From Pseudomonas sichuanensis (GTDB lineage Bacteria; Pseudomonadota; Gammaproteobacteria; Pseudomonadales; Pseudomonadaceae), in NCBI RefSeq assembly GCF_003231305.1, contig NZ_QKVM01000051.1:1-46787 (forward strand): a DNA stretch of 46,787 nt, given 5' to 3'. Both the position numbers and the translations under genes were made by a program. Within the stretch, counting starts at the first letter, position 1. Every line of letters starts with the position of its first letter. The notes beneath the pieces are model-generated. The model was given only the letters and a program-made list of their open reading frames with translations, was not told where the DNA came from and ran no database searches. Shown piece after piece: positions 9,202 to 17,923 of this stretch.

Positions 9202-10212
9202 TTATTGCCCTCTCAACATTTGAGCGGCGCGCACGGCGAAATACGTCAGGATGCCATCGGCACCTGCCCGTTTGAATGCGGTAAGGGATTCGAGGATCAC
9301 GGCTTCGCTGAGCCAGCCGTTCTGGATCGCGGCCATGTGCATGGCGTACTCGCCACTGACCTGGTAGGCGAAGGTCGGCACCTTGAACTCGGCTTTCACC
9401 CGCTGGACGATGTCCAGGTACGGCATGCCCGGCTTGACCATGACCATGTCGGCGCCTTCGGCCAGGTCCAGGGCCACTTCATGCAGGGCTTCGTTGCTGT
9501 TGGCCGGGTCCATCTGGTAGGACGCCTTGTTGGCCTTGCCCAGGTTCAGCGCCGAGCCGACCGCGTCGCGGAACGGGCCGTAGTAGGCACTGGCGTACTT
9601 GGCCGAGTAGGCCATGATGCGCACGTTGACGTGGCCGGCCAGTTCCAGGGCCTCGCGGATTGCACCGAGGCGGCCGTCCATCATGTCGGACGGGGCCACG
9701 ACCTGGGCGCCGGCGTCGGCGTGGGACAGGGCCTGGCGCACCAAGGCATCGACGGTGATGTCGTTCTGAACGTAACCCTCTTCATCGAGGATGCCGTCCT
9801 GGCCGTGGGTGGTGAACGGGTCCAGCGCCACGTCGGTGATCACCCCCAGCTCCGGGAAGCGCGCGCGCAGGGCGCGGGTGGCACGCTGGGCAATACCGTC
9901 CGGGTTCCAGGCTTCGGCGCCATCGAGGGATTTTTTCTCGGTCGGCGTTACCGGGAACAGCGCCAGCGCCGGAATGCCCAGTTCCACCCAGCCCTGCGCG
10001 GCTTCGAGCAGCAGGTCGATCGACAGGCGTTCGACGCCCGGCATCGAGGGTACTTCTTCACGGCGGTTTTCGCCGTCCAGTACGAATACCGGCAGGATCA
10101 GGTCATCGACGGTCAGGGTATTTTCGCGAACCAGACGACGGGAAAAGTCGTCCCGGCGGTTGCGACGCAGGCGGGTGGCAGGAAACAGACGGTTGGCGGG
10201 GGTAAAGCTCAC
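9202..10212 (-). CDS. hemB: Delta-aminolevulinic acid dehydratase (porphobilinogen synthase)
   Basis: Protein of 336 residues that joins two 5-aminolevulinate molecules into porphobilinogen, the second step of haem synthesis. The active-site lysine segment MVKPGMPYLD and the Schiff-base region MAYSAKYASAYYGPFRDA are present. The metal-site stretch DVALDPFTTHGQDG has Asp and His where zinc enzymes have cysteines, which fits the Mg-dependent type known in Pseudomonas. Start: GTG at 10212 with CAGGAG seven bases upstream; the earlier in-frame ATGs lack such a signal and extend beyond the family N-terminus. It leads a likely hemB-ppk unit. Confidence 0.97.
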   Translation of the reverse strand: MSFTPANRLFPATRLRRNRRDDFSRRLVRENTLTVDDLILPVFVLDGENRREEVPSMPGVERLSIDLLLEAAQGWVELGIPALALFPVTPTEKKSLDGAEAWNPDGIAQRATRALRARFPELGVITDVALDPFTTHGQDGILDEEGYVQNDITVDALVRQALSHADAGAQVVAPSDMMDGRLGAIREALELAGHVNVRIMAYSAKYASAYYGPFRDAVGSALNLGKANKASYQMDPANSNEALHEVALDLAEGADMVMVKPGMPYLDIVQRVKAEFKVPTFAYQVSGEYAMHMAAIQNGWLSEAVILESLTAFKRAGADGILTYFAVRAAQMLRGQ

Positions 10213-10420
10213 GGCAGACTCCTGAGCCCGCGCAGGCGGGCGAGCGCGACAGTTATAAGCGGCCATTATGACGCCTGTGTTACACCCAAGGGCAACCCTG
10301 CGACTTGTGGCCGCAGTCATTGTCCTTGTAGGAAATGTTCACGTCGAGACACATTTGGACACTTTCCCGAACGAGCACGAAGGGGTAGGCTGCGCGTTCA
10401 TTTCGCCAGCACGTCAGAAA

Positions 10421-11065
10421 ATGCTTCAACAATTCCTGAACGATTTCGGCTATTTCGCCCTGTTTCTCGGCACGTTCTTCGAAGGCGAGACCATTCTCGT
10501 GCTCGCAGGTTTTCTGGCGTTCCGCGAATACATGGACATCAAGCTGGTGGTGCTGGTGGCGTTCTGCGGCAGCTATGCGGGCGATCAGCTGTGGTACTTC
10601 ATGGGCCGCCGCCACGGGCGCAAGATCCTCGCCCGCAAGCCGCGCTGGCAGGCCATGGGTGACCGGGCGCTGGAGCATATCCGCCGCCACCCCGACCTCT
10701 GGGTCCTGAGTTTCCGCTTCGTCTACGGCCTGCGCACGGTGATGCCGGTGGCCATCGGCCTGTCCGGCTACCCGCCACGCCGCTACCTGCTGCTCAATGG
10801 CATTGGCGCCGCCGTCTGGGCCCTCGCGCTGGGGCTTGCCGCCTACCACTTCGGCGCCATCCTCGAAGGCATGCTGGGCAGCATCAAGAAGTACGAGCTA
10901 TGGGTGCTCGGCGCCCTGCTGGGCCTGGGCTTGCTGCTCTGGCTGCGCCGACGCTTCCGTACCCAGCGCGCCGAGCGCCGCGCGGCGGCAGAAGGCCAGG
11001 AAGCACAGGCTGAGCAAGCTGTAAGCCAGGAGCAGCCCCCAAGCCAGGGGCGTGACCAGCACTAA
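10421..11065 (+). CDS. DedA family inner-membrane protein
   Basis: Protein of 214 residues, starting MLQQFLNDFGYFALFLGTFF. Members of the DedA (SNARE-associated/VTT) family are polytopic proteins involved in membrane lipid flipping and envelope homeostasis. The family signature E-x-LPFLPGE-like region appears here as FEGETILVLAGFLA, followed by GDQLWYFMGRRHGRK and the RFVYGLRTVMPVAIGLSGYP motif. A hydrophilic Gln/Glu/Arg-rich tail (about 180-214) follows the last membrane helix and is encoded opposite the end of the next gene: the two overlap tail-to-tail by 168 bases. The frame extends upstream of 10421 without family similarity. Confidence 0.9.
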   Translation: MLQQFLNDFGYFALFLGTFFEGETILVLAGFLAFREYMDIKLVVLVAFCGSYAGDQLWYFMGRRHGRKILARKPRWQAMGDRALEHIRRHPDLWVLSFRFVYGLRTVMPVAIGLSGYPPRRYLLLNGIGAAVWALALGLAAYHFGAILEGMLGSIKKYELWVLGALLGLGLLLWLRRRFRTQRAERRAAAEGQEAQAEQAVSQEQPPSQGRDQH

Positions 11066-12193
11066 CCCCGAAGCGCCGGCCAGATACAGTGCCGGCGCAT
11101 TCAAAAGCAGCCGCAGCAGCTCCATGCGCCCTGCCCAGGGCCGGTCTTCCAGCGCCGCGCCCAACGCGAACAAACCCAACGCCATCACCGCCCAGCCCAG
11201 CAGCAGCGCGGCGAACGGCACCCGCTCGGCCACGTCCATCAAGTAGCTGCCCAGCGCCACGTAGACCGCGAACTGCACAACCACGTACAGCTGCTGCATG
11301 CCGTGCAGGGCGATGGCGAACTTGCGAAAGCGCGCCAGGTCCTGCTTGGGGTGCGGATCAGCCGCCGCCACATCCGCCGGGCGCCAACCGGTTGGCATGA
11401 ACCAGATGCGCAGCTTGTCCCACAGGCGGCCGGTACGACGGGCATCCGCCCAGAGCTGCGCATAGAACTGCAGGTTGGCCCACAGCGGGTTCCAGCTGGC
11501 CAGCGGCGTGGTCACGCCGAAAATCACCGGCTCATCGTCGTCCTCCTCCTGGAAGGTGCCGAACAGCCGGTCCCAGAAGATGAACACACCGCCGTAGTTG
11601 CAATCCAAGTAGCGAGGATTCTGCGCATGGTGGACACGATGGTTGGACGGCGTGATCAACACCCATTCGAGCCAGCCCAGCTTGGGCACATGGCGGGTAT
11701 GCACCCAGAACTGATACAGCAGGTTCAGCGACGCCACGGTGATGAACACCACCGGCGGCACGCCGAGCAGCGCCAGCGGCAGGTAGAAGATCCACGAGAA
11801 GATGAAGCCGCTGCTGGTCTGGCGCAGCGCCGTGGTGAGGTTGTATTCCTCGCTCTGGTGATGCACCGAATGCGCCGCCCACAGCACGTTGCGCTCGTGG
11901 CCCAAGCGGTGCAGCCAGTAATAGCAGAAGTCGTAGAGCACGAAGGCGCCCACCCACACCCACCAGGCTTCGGGCGGCAGGCGCAGCAGCGCCAGGTGCT
12001 CCCAGGCCAGGGCATAGGTGAGCAGCCCGACGCCCTTGGTCAGCAGGCCGGTACTGGTCGACAGTACGCCGGTGCTCAGGCTGTTGATCGAATCGGCCAG
12101 TTGGTAGTTGCGCTGGCCGCGCACGCGGTCGGCGACCAGCTCCACGGCGATCAGCACAAAGAACAGCGGCACAGCCAGCAGAATCAGGTCCAT
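10898..12193 (-). CDS. Sterol desaturase/fatty acid hydroxylase family membrane protein
   Basis: Protein of 431 residues, starting MDLILLAVPLFFVLIAVELV. Membrane di-iron hydroxylases of this family carry histidine clusters, and all are visible: HRLGHE, HSVHHQSEEYN and a later NHRVHHAQN with further His/Asp residues. It has several membrane helices, with the last (LAWGLLLAYSLLSLCFLAF) near the C-terminus and encoded inside the 168-base overlap with the DedA gene. The substrate is unknown; relatives hydroxylate or desaturate lipids. It ends with a Gln/Ala-rich tail. Start ATG 12193 is preferred over the upstream frame because it opens directly into the first helix. Confidence 0.88.
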   Translation of the reverse strand: MDLILLAVPLFFVLIAVELVADRVRGQRNYQLADSINSLSTGVLSTSTGLLTKGVGLLTYALAWEHLALLRLPPEAWWVWVGAFVLYDFCYYWLHRLGHERNVLWAAHSVHHQSEEYNLTTALRQTSSGFIFSWIFYLPLALLGVPPVVFITVASLNLLYQFWVHTRHVPKLGWLEWVLITPSNHRVHHAQNPRYLDCNYGGVFIFWDRLFGTFQEEDDDEPVIFGVTTPLASWNPLWANLQFYAQLWADARRTGRLWDKLRIWFMPTGWRPADVAAADPHPKQDLARFRKFAIALHGMQQLYVVVQFAVYVALGSYLMDVAERVPFAALLLGWAVMALGLFALGAALEDRPWAGRMELLRLLLNAPALYLAGASGLVLVTPLAWGLLLAYSLLSLCFLAFCRRAALGALGTEASAQPEQQAQAQQGAEHP

Positions 12194-12306
12194 CGGCGGC
12201 AGTCTCCAGGGTTGTCGCAAGAGATTAGGCCGCGCCTGGCTGAACCCCTATGGCCACATCTGCCAAACTAGAGGACATTTAGCGCCTCGACACTGGAGTA
12301 ATGAGC

Positions 12307-12975
12307 ATGACCAAGAAAGTAGCGGTGATCCTTTCCGGCTGTGGCGTCTATGACGGCGCCGAAATCCACGAGAGCGTGATCACCTTGCTGCGCCTCGACC
12401 AGCGCGGCGCCCAGGTGCAGTGCTTCGCACCGAACATCGCGCAGATGCATGTGATCGATCACCTGACCGGCGAGCAAATGCCCGAGTCGCGCAACGTGCT
12501 GGTCGAGTCGGCACGCATCGCCCGGGGCGAGGTGAAGGACATTCGCGAGGCCAAGGTCGAGGACTTCGATGCGCTGATCGTACCCGGCGGTTTCGGCGCC
12601 GCGAAGAACCTCTCCAACTTCGCCGTCGAAGGCGTCAACTGCAGCGTTAACCCCGACGTGCTCGCCTTGGCTGAAGCCTTCGCCGATGCCTGCAAGCCGG
12701 TCGGCCTGATGTGCATCTCGCCAGCCCTGGCCGCCAAGATCTACGGCCCGGGCGTGGTCTGCACCATCGGTAACGACACCGGCACCAGCGCGGCTGTGGT
12801 GAAAATGGGCGGCACCCACCAGGAGTGCGATGTGCATGACATCGTCGAAGACACCCAGCGCAAGCTGGTGACCACCCCGGCCTACATGCTGGCCAAGTCG
12901 ATCAGCGAAGCCGCTGGTGGCATCTACAAGCTGGTGGATCGGGTGCTGGAGCTGACCCACGAAGGTGACAAGTAA
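12307..12975 (+). CDS. elbB: ElbB-type glyoxalase / isoprenoid biosynthesis protein
   Basis: Protein of 222 residues of the DJ-1/PfpI superfamily, starting MTKKVAVILSGCGVYDGAEI. The nucleophile-elbow cysteine lies in GLMCISPALAAK, and the opening SGCGVYDGAEIHE and the PGGFGAAKNLSNFA stretch are typical of ElbB. E. coli ElbB has weak glyoxalase activity and was linked to isoprenoid synthesis; its true role is unclear. GGAG lies eight bases before ATG 12307 but only two before the ATG at 12301, so the later start is preferred. It converges with atsK across a REP pair and terminator. Confidence 0.92.
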   Translation: MTKKVAVILSGCGVYDGAEIHESVITLLRLDQRGAQVQCFAPNIAQMHVIDHLTGEQMPESRNVLVESARIARGEVKDIREAKVEDFDALIVPGGFGAAKNLSNFAVEGVNCSVNPDVLALAEAFADACKPVGLMCISPALAAKIYGPGVVCTIGNDTGTSAAVVKMGGTHQECDVHDIVEDTQRKLVTTPAYMLAKSISEAAGGIYKLVDRVLELTHEGDK

Positions 12976-13049
12976 ACCCTACAGGGCCGCCAGCGGCTAA
13001 TGCCAGTCAGTTAGCGCTTCATCACACTTGTTGGGGCTGCTTTGCAGCC

Positions 13050-13149
13050 CTTCGCGGGTAAACCCGCTCCCACAGGATCGCGCAAGGCTTCAAGTTGGCG
13101 CGAAACCTGTGGGAGCGGCGGTTCGCCGCTGCGATTTACCCGCGAAGGG
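13050..13149. repeat. REP pair with one interrupted arm
   Basis: The left arm (13050-13074) is a normal gcgggtaaacccgctcccac copy. The right arm (13106-13149) starts and ends as its inverse but is split by about 16 bases (cggttcgccgctgcga), giving a hybrid of two REP types. A similar interrupted arm occurs at 22806-22848. Confidence 0.7.
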
Positions 13150-13168
13150 CCGCAAAGCGGCCCTTTCT
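13145..13168. terminator. Terminator between elbB and atsK
   Basis: The stem AAGGGCCGC/GCGGCCCTT with an AAA loop is followed by a short T run on the plus strand. It lies in the gap between convergent elbB and atsK, and its symmetry suits use from both sides. Confidence 0.6.
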
Positions 13169-13174
13169 GTGGCC

Positions 13175-14080
13175 TCAGCCTTTGCGGGTGGTCCGGCTCA
13201 ACTGCCCATCCACCCCCACCGGCACCTCGCCCGCCAGGGTGACCCGGCGCACCACGCGCGGCTGGGTGCCATAGTCGTCCACCGCGTAGTGCTGGGTCGC
13301 GCGGTTATCCCAGATCGCCACATCCCCCGCCTGCCAGCGCCAGCGCACGGTGTTCTCCAGGCGCGTCACATGCCCCTGCAACACCGCGAACAGGTGCTGT
13401 GAATCGGCCAGTGAATAGCCCTTGATGCGTTTGACGAAATGCCCCAGCTGCAGCGCCCGCTCGCCGCTGATCGGGTGCACCCGCACCACCGGGTGCTCGG
13501 TTTCGTACACCGTCGAGGTGAACACCTTGCGGTAGCGCTCGAGCTTGGCCGGGTCCACGTCCGGCTTCACGCTGGCGTAGTCGTACTCGTTGCTGTGCAC
13601 TGCCCATAGCTGGTCGGCCAGCGCGCGCAGGGGTTCCGGCAGCTCCTGGTAGGCGGCGGCGGTGTTGGCCCATACCGTGTCGCCACCCGAAGCCGGGGCC
13701 ACCACGCTGCGCAGGATCGAGGCCTTGGGGTAGGCGTCGACGAAAGTCACATCGGTGTGCCAGGAATTGGCCCGCTGGCCCTCGGCGCCATCGAGTTGGA
13801 GCAAGTAACTGGTGCCGTCCACCACCGGCACCGTGGGGTGGGCGATCGGCTCGCCCAGCAGCTGGGCGAAGGCCTCCTGGCCGATGTCATCGAGGTGGTC
13901 CTGGCCGCGGAAGAAGATCACCTTGTGCTGCACCAGCGCCGCCTGGATCGCGTCGATGGTGGCCGGGTCAAGGTCGGCGGACAGTTTGACGCCACGGATC
14001 TCGGCGCCGATGCGCCCGGCGACGGGGTGGATGTCCAGCTCAAGGGTGTGTGGCGCTGTAGCCAGTGCGGCGTTGCTCAT
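13175..14080 (-). CDS. atsK: Fe(II)/2-oxoglutarate-dependent alkylsulfatase AtsK
   Basis: Protein of 301 residues, nearly the same along its whole length as my memory of AtsK from P. putida S-313. AtsK cleaves medium-chain alkyl sulfate esters by oxidation to aldehyde and sulfate, using 2-oxoglutarate and oxygen, as a sulfur source when sulfate is scarce. The iron ligands His108, Asp110 (in SWHTDVTF) and His264 and the 2-oxoglutarate ligands Arg275 and Arg279 fall at the published numbers. It belongs to the TauD family. It lies 36 bases after the binding-protein gene atsR and is probably cotranscribed with it, divergent from atsBC. Confidence 0.95.
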   Translation of the reverse strand: MSNAALATAPHTLELDIHPVAGRIGAEIRGVKLSADLDPATIDAIQAALVQHKVIFFRGQDHLDDIGQEAFAQLLGEPIAHPTVPVVDGTSYLLQLDGAEGQRANSWHTDVTFVDAYPKASILRSVVAPASGGDTVWANTAAAYQELPEPLRALADQLWAVHSNEYDYASVKPDVDPAKLERYRKVFTSTVYETEHPVVRVHPISGERALQLGHFVKRIKGYSLADSQHLFAVLQGHVTRLENTVRWRWQAGDVAIWDNRATQHYAVDDYGTQPRVVRRVTLAGEVPVGVDGQLSRTTRKG

Positions 14081-14116
14081 GATCGTGGTCCTCAGGGTTT
14101 TTGTCGGGGTTTTGAA

Positions 14117-15157
14117 TCAGCGGGCGGCCTGCACGGCCTGGTCCTGTCGCAGGGCGGCATCGAGGAAGCGCGGTTCTACCCACTCGCTTACCTGGAAATC
14201 CCGGCGGATCAGGCGTTCCTTGGCGGCCAGGTCCACGCCCTGTTGCAGCAGGCCGACGAAGCCGGCATCCAGGCGCGGGTCGAAATAGGCGGCAAGGTTT
14301 TCCTGGGCCAGGTCATCGCGCAGGATGCTCTTCGGCCAGTTGGCGGTGGTGGCCACGAGGTCGATGTAGGCGTCGCGGTTGTGCTCGTCGCGCAGCCACT
14401 TCACCGCCTGCAGCTGGGCATTGACCAGGCGCTGCACCAGTTCGGGGTGCTGGCGGATGAAGTCGCCGGTACCCAGCAGCACCGCCTGGGTGCTGCCGGC
14501 GCCCTTGAGGTCGCGGGAGTTGACCGGCAGCTCGACCAGGCCGCGTTCGCGCAGCGACAACAGGTTGGACAGGCCCCAGGTGGCGTCGATCTGCTTGGCC
14601 GCCAGCGCGGCGTTGGCGGCGTTGAAGTCCAGGTTGATGACTTTCAGCTCACGCTCGGACAGCCCCTGGCTGGCCAGGGCGCTGGCGAACGACAGCTGGT
14701 TGGCGGTACCGCGGAACACCGCCACGCGCTTGCCCTTGAGGTCCGCCAGGCTGTGGATGCCCGAGCCCGGCACCACGCCGAGGTAGCTCTTCACCCCGCG
14801 CACCCCGGCCAGCAGCACGCGGGTGTCCAGGCCGTTGGCCTTGCCGATGATGGCGGCCAGGTCACCCAGGTAGGCGAAGTCGGCCTGGCCGTTGGCCAAC
14901 GCCTCGTTGACCACGGGGCCGGCGCCCTTGAAGAAGCGCCAGTCGATACGGATGCCGTCCTTGGCAAACTCTTTTTCCAGCAACTGCTGGTCACGCAATA
15001 CATCGACCACGCCACCGGCGCTGGGCTTGCTGCCGGCGCTGAGGTCGGGCACGGCAATACGGATCACGTCGGGCTGCGCGGCCAGCGCCGCCAGCGGCAA
15101 GGCGCTCAGCAAGCCGGCGAGCAGCGGGGTGAGCAGGTGGCGAAAGGGGGTTTTCAT
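14117..15157 (-). CDS. atsR: Sulfate ester ABC transporter, periplasmic binding protein AtsR
   Basis: Protein of 346 residues with a Sec signal peptide (MKTPFRHLL, a hydrophobic core, then LAALAAQ). It belongs to the SsuA/TauA class of binding proteins. Visible family features are RIAVPDLSAGSK at the start of the mature protein, GAGPVVNEALANGQADFAYLGD in the first lobe and DLKGKRVAVFRGT. It would deliver alkyl sulfate esters to the AtsBC importer. ATG 15157 has AAGGAG seven bases upstream. The gene is followed by atsK and faces atsB across a 298-base divergent gap. Confidence 0.88.
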   Translation of the reverse strand: MKTPFRHLLTPLLAGLLSALPLAALAAQPDVIRIAVPDLSAGSKPSAGGVVDVLRDQQLLEKEFAKDGIRIDWRFFKGAGPVVNEALANGQADFAYLGDLAAIIGKANGLDTRVLLAGVRGVKSYLGVVPGSGIHSLADLKGKRVAVFRGTANQLSFASALASQGLSERELKVINLDFNAANAALAAKQIDATWGLSNLLSLRERGLVELPVNSRDLKGAGSTQAVLLGTGDFIRQHPELVQRLVNAQLQAVKWLRDEHNRDAYIDLVATTANWPKSILRDDLAQENLAAYFDPRLDAGFVGLLQQGVDLAAKERLIRRDFQVSEWVEPRFLDAALRQDQAVQAAR

Positions 15158-15455
15158 GGCAAGGCTCCTTGGCAAGCTGCCACCGGCGATGGCCGGCGCT
15201 TTGGCCAGAAGCTAGGCAGGTCGGGTTAGAACCTCCAAAGATCAATACGTCATCTTTCAGTAACCAGAAGGCATAAATCAGCGGCCATGCGGGCCTTGGG
15301 GCGGCTTGCAGACAGCGCATGGAAAATATGAGGAAAACGCAACGGGTTGGGGCTTCCCGATGCAGGGGGTGCATGCTCTTATCTCTTGAATGCTATTTGT
15401 GTGAATTTTTAATTCCATAAATGAATAAACAAGGAACGGTTTGGGAGATGGCCTG
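15158..15455. promoter_or_regulatory. Divergent promoter region between atsR and atsB
   Basis: This 298-base gap must hold the promoters for both ats units. The side near atsB is strikingly AT-rich for this genome (about 15375-15435) and contains the palindrome GAATTTTTAATTC (15403-15415). ATTCCATAAATGAATAA then overlaps and follows it. AT-rich stretches like this are typical of CysB-controlled promoters of sulfate-starvation genes, but no site can be assigned by eye. No sigma54-type -24/-12 pair with correct spacing was found near atsR. Confidence 0.45.
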
Positions 15456-17048
15456 ATGAGCGGAGTTTTGAGCAAGCCCAGATGGCTACTGGGGCCGCTG
15501 CGCGGCCCTTTCGCGGCGCAAGGCCGATCCTACGGCCATGCCGCGCTGCCTTGGGTCGTGCCGTTGCTGCTGGCGGCGTTGTGGCTGGTGGCCAGCCGCG
15601 AGCACTGGATGAGCGAGCAGATCCTGCCGGCGCCGTCGCTGGTCTGGCAGAGCGCCCTGGAGTTTGGCTCCGGGGAGCTGTGGAGCCACTTGTGGATAAG
15701 CTTGCAGCGCCTGCTGTGGGGGTTGCTGGCGGGCATCGCCAGTGGCCTGCTGCTGGGCACCTGGCTGGGGGCTTCGCGGCGGGCGCAGACACTGGTGCTG
15801 CCGACCTTCGTGGCCCTGGCGCAAATCCCCACGCTGGCCTGGATCCCGCTGTTCATGCTGTTCTTCGGCATTGGCGAGGTGCTCAAGCTGGTGGTGCTGG
15901 TCAAGGCGGTGGTGGTACCGGTCACTCTGCACACCTTGGTCGGCGTGCGCGACGCCCAACCCAAGCTGCGCGAAGCCGCCGCCACCTTGCGCCTGCCCGC
16001 GCACCTGTTGTTCCTGCGCCTGCTGCTGCCGGCTGCCCTGCCCGCCTTCCTCGCCGGCGTACGCCTGGCCCTGGCCACCGGCTGGACGTCGCTGCTGGCG
16101 GTCGAGCTGCTGGCCTCCAGCGAAGGGATCGGCTACCTGATGGTCTGGGGCCGCCAGCTGTTCATGCTCGACCTGGTGTTCCTCTGCATCCTGCTGATCG
16201 GCCTGGTTGGCGCGGTGATGGACCGTGGCTTCTCGCGCCTGGAGCGCAGCCTGCTGTACTGGCCGCAACCGGCCACCGGCGAACAGCCGCGTGGCGGCAT
16301 TACCAAGGGCTGGCAGAGCCTGCTGCTGCCCGCCGCGTTGTTGGCCCTGTGGCAGGCCGCCAACAGTTTCGGCTGGGTAGACGCCAACATCCTCGCCTCG
16401 CCACTGGATGTACTGCGCAGCCTGTCTGCCGGGCTGCTGGATGGTTCGCTGAGCGAAGCCTTACTTCTTAGCCTGCAACGCACCCTGGCCGGCTTGCTGC
16501 TCGGTGGCGGCGCGGGCTTTGCCCTGGGGCTGCTGTTGGGCTTGTCGCAACGCAGCGAGCGCCTGCTCGGCCCGAGCCTGTCGGCGCTGCGCCAGGTGGC
16601 GCTGTTTGCCTGGGTCCCCTTGCTCACCGCCTGGTTCGGCCTGGGGGAAGGCGCCAAGCTGGTGTTCGTCGCCCTGGCGGCGTTCTTCCCGCTGCTGATC
16701 GCCACCCAGCGCGGCATCGCCAGCCTGTCGCCACAGCTGGGCGAGGCGGCCCAGGCGCTGCGCCTGGGCCTGGTGCAACGCCTACGCCTGCTGGTGCTGC
16801 CGGGCGCTGCGCCGGCGATCTTCGCCGGCCTGCGGCTATCGCTGATCTACGCCTGGCTAGGCACCATCGGCGCCGAATACTTCATGCCCTCGGACGGCGG
16901 CATCGCCAGCCTGATGATCGGCGCCCAGCAATTGTTCCGCATGGACCAGGTGATGGCCGCCATGGTCCTGATCGGCCTGGTCGGCGCCCTGCTCGGCCAC
17001 CTTGGCCAACGCCTCGAATCGCGCGCCACGCGCTGGAGATCCGCATGA
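15456..17048 (+). CDS. atsB: Sulfate ester ABC transporter, tandem-fused permease AtsB
   Basis: Protein of 530 residues made of two SsuC-like permease halves in one chain. Each half has its own EAA loop that docks on the ATPase: EAAATLRLPAHLLFLRLLLP in the first and EAAQALRLGLVQRLRLLVLP in the second. Ordinary SsuC/TauC permeases are about 260 residues and work as dimers. ATG 15456 has GGGAG eight bases upstream; an in-frame TTG at 15441 is the alternative. Residues about 10-28 (GPLRGPFAAQGRSY) are encoded by a REP-like sequence. The stop overlaps the start of atsC (ATGA), so the two are translationally coupled. Confidence 0.9.
   Translation: MSGVLSKPRWLLGPLRGPFAAQGRSYGHAALPWVVPLLLAALWLVASREHWMSEQILPAPSLVWQSALEFGSGELWSHLWISLQRLLWGLLAGIASGLLLGTWLGASRRAQTLVLPTFVALAQIPTLAWIPLFMLFFGIGEVLKLVVLVKAVVVPVTLHTLVGVRDAQPKLREAAATLRLPAHLLFLRLLLPAALPAFLAGVRLALATGWTSLLAVELLASSEGIGYLMVWGRQLFMLDLVFLCILLIGLVGAVMDRGFSRLERSLLYWPQPATGEQPRGGITKGWQSLLLPAALLALWQAANSFGWVDANILASPLDVLRSLSAGLLDGSLSEALLLSLQRTLAGLLLGGGAGFALGLLLGLSQRSERLLGPSLSALRQVALFAWVPLLTAWFGLGEGAKLVFVALAAFFPLLIATQRGIASLSPQLGEAAQALRLGLVQRLRLLVLPGAAPAIFAGLRLSLIYAWLGTIGAEYFMPSDGGIASLMIGAQQLFRMDQVMAAMVLIGLVGALLGHLGQRLESRATRWRSA
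15491..15534. repeat. REP-like sequence inside the atsB coding region
   Basis: ggggccgctgcgcggccc followed by tttcgcggcgcaaggccgatcctac has the layout of a Pseudomonas REP unit. Its first part is the same palindromic module that flanks the REP pair upstream of ubiD (about 2993-3006). It is translated as part of the AtsB N-terminus. Confidence 0.6.
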
Positions 17049-17908
17049 ACGCCTTCATTACCCCGGCCCTGCACGCGGCCAACCAACCTGACGCCACACC
17101 GCCGCTGGTCAGCTTCGAAAAAGTCGGCAAGACCTTCAGCGTGGACGGCCAGCCGTTCGAAGCCATTCGCGACTTCGACCTGTCGATCGAGCAGGGCGAA
17201 TTCATCGCCATCGTCGGCTCGTCGGGCTGCGGCAAGTCCACCCTGCTGCGCCTGCTGGTGGGCCTGGACAACGACTACAGCGGCCAGATCCGCGTCGATG
17301 GCCAGGTGGTCAGCGGCATCGGCGGCGAGCGCGGCATCGTGTTCCAGGAGCACCGCCTGTTCCCCTGGCTGACGGTGGAGCAGAACATCGCCCTTGGGCT
17401 GGTCAACGACAAGCTCACCCAGGGCGAGCGCGCCCGCCGGGTGCATGAGTTCGTGCAACTGGTGGGGCTGGTCGGATTCGAATCGGCCTATCCGCACCAG
17501 CTCTCCGGTGGCATGGCCCAGCGCGTGGCGATCGCCCGGGGGCTGGTGGCCAGCCCGCGCATCCTGCTGCTCGACGAGCCGTTCGGTGCCCTCGATGCAC
17601 TGACCCGCCAGCAGTTGCAGGACGAGCTGCTGGCAATCCGTGAGCGCTCGGGGGTGACCATTCTGCTGGTGACCCACGATGCCGAAGAGGCGACCTACCT
17701 GGCCGACCGGGTGGTGGTGCTGGAACCGCGGCCGGGGCGGATCAAGGCGGTGGTGCAGATCGGGCTGCCGCATCCGCGCCAACGCACCGGGGTGGCGCTG
17801 CATGGCTTGCGCGAGAAGGTGCTGCACCAGATTACCGGGGATGGCGGGTATCTGCGGCCGGTGGTGCAAAGGGTGGAAGGGTTGCGGCCGGAGCTGATTG
17901 CTCTTTAA
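17045..17908 (+). CDS. atsC: Sulfate ester ABC transporter, ATP-binding protein AtsC
   Basis: Protein of 287 residues of the SsuB/TauB ATPase class. Walker A is GSSGCGKST (about residue 59-67), the Q-loop is VFQEHRLFPW, the signature is LSGGMAQR, Walker B is ILLLDEPFGALD and the H-loop is LLVTHDAEEA. It powers AtsB. Its ATG overlaps the atsB stop by four bases. A tail of about 40 residues after PRPGRIKAVV, rich in Arg and Gly, is a normal length for this group. A REP pair follows the gene. Confidence 0.92.
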   Translation: MNAFITPALHAANQPDATPPLVSFEKVGKTFSVDGQPFEAIRDFDLSIEQGEFIAIVGSSGCGKSTLLRLLVGLDNDYSGQIRVDGQVVSGIGGERGIVFQEHRLFPWLTVEQNIALGLVNDKLTQGERARRVHEFVQLVGLVGFESAYPHQLSGGMAQRVAIARGLVASPRILLLDEPFGALDALTRQQLQDELLAIRERSGVTILLVTHDAEEATYLADRVVVLEPRPGRIKAVVQIGLPHPRQRTGVALHGLREKVLHQITGDGGYLRPVVQRVEGLRPELIAL

Positions 17909-17923
17909 GCCTGTACCGGCCCT

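Noticed and set aside
15158..15200. Sigma54-type promoter before atsR (TGGCAGCTTGC on the minus strand)
   Set aside because: The GG and GC elements are far too close; the -24/-12 spacing is not met.
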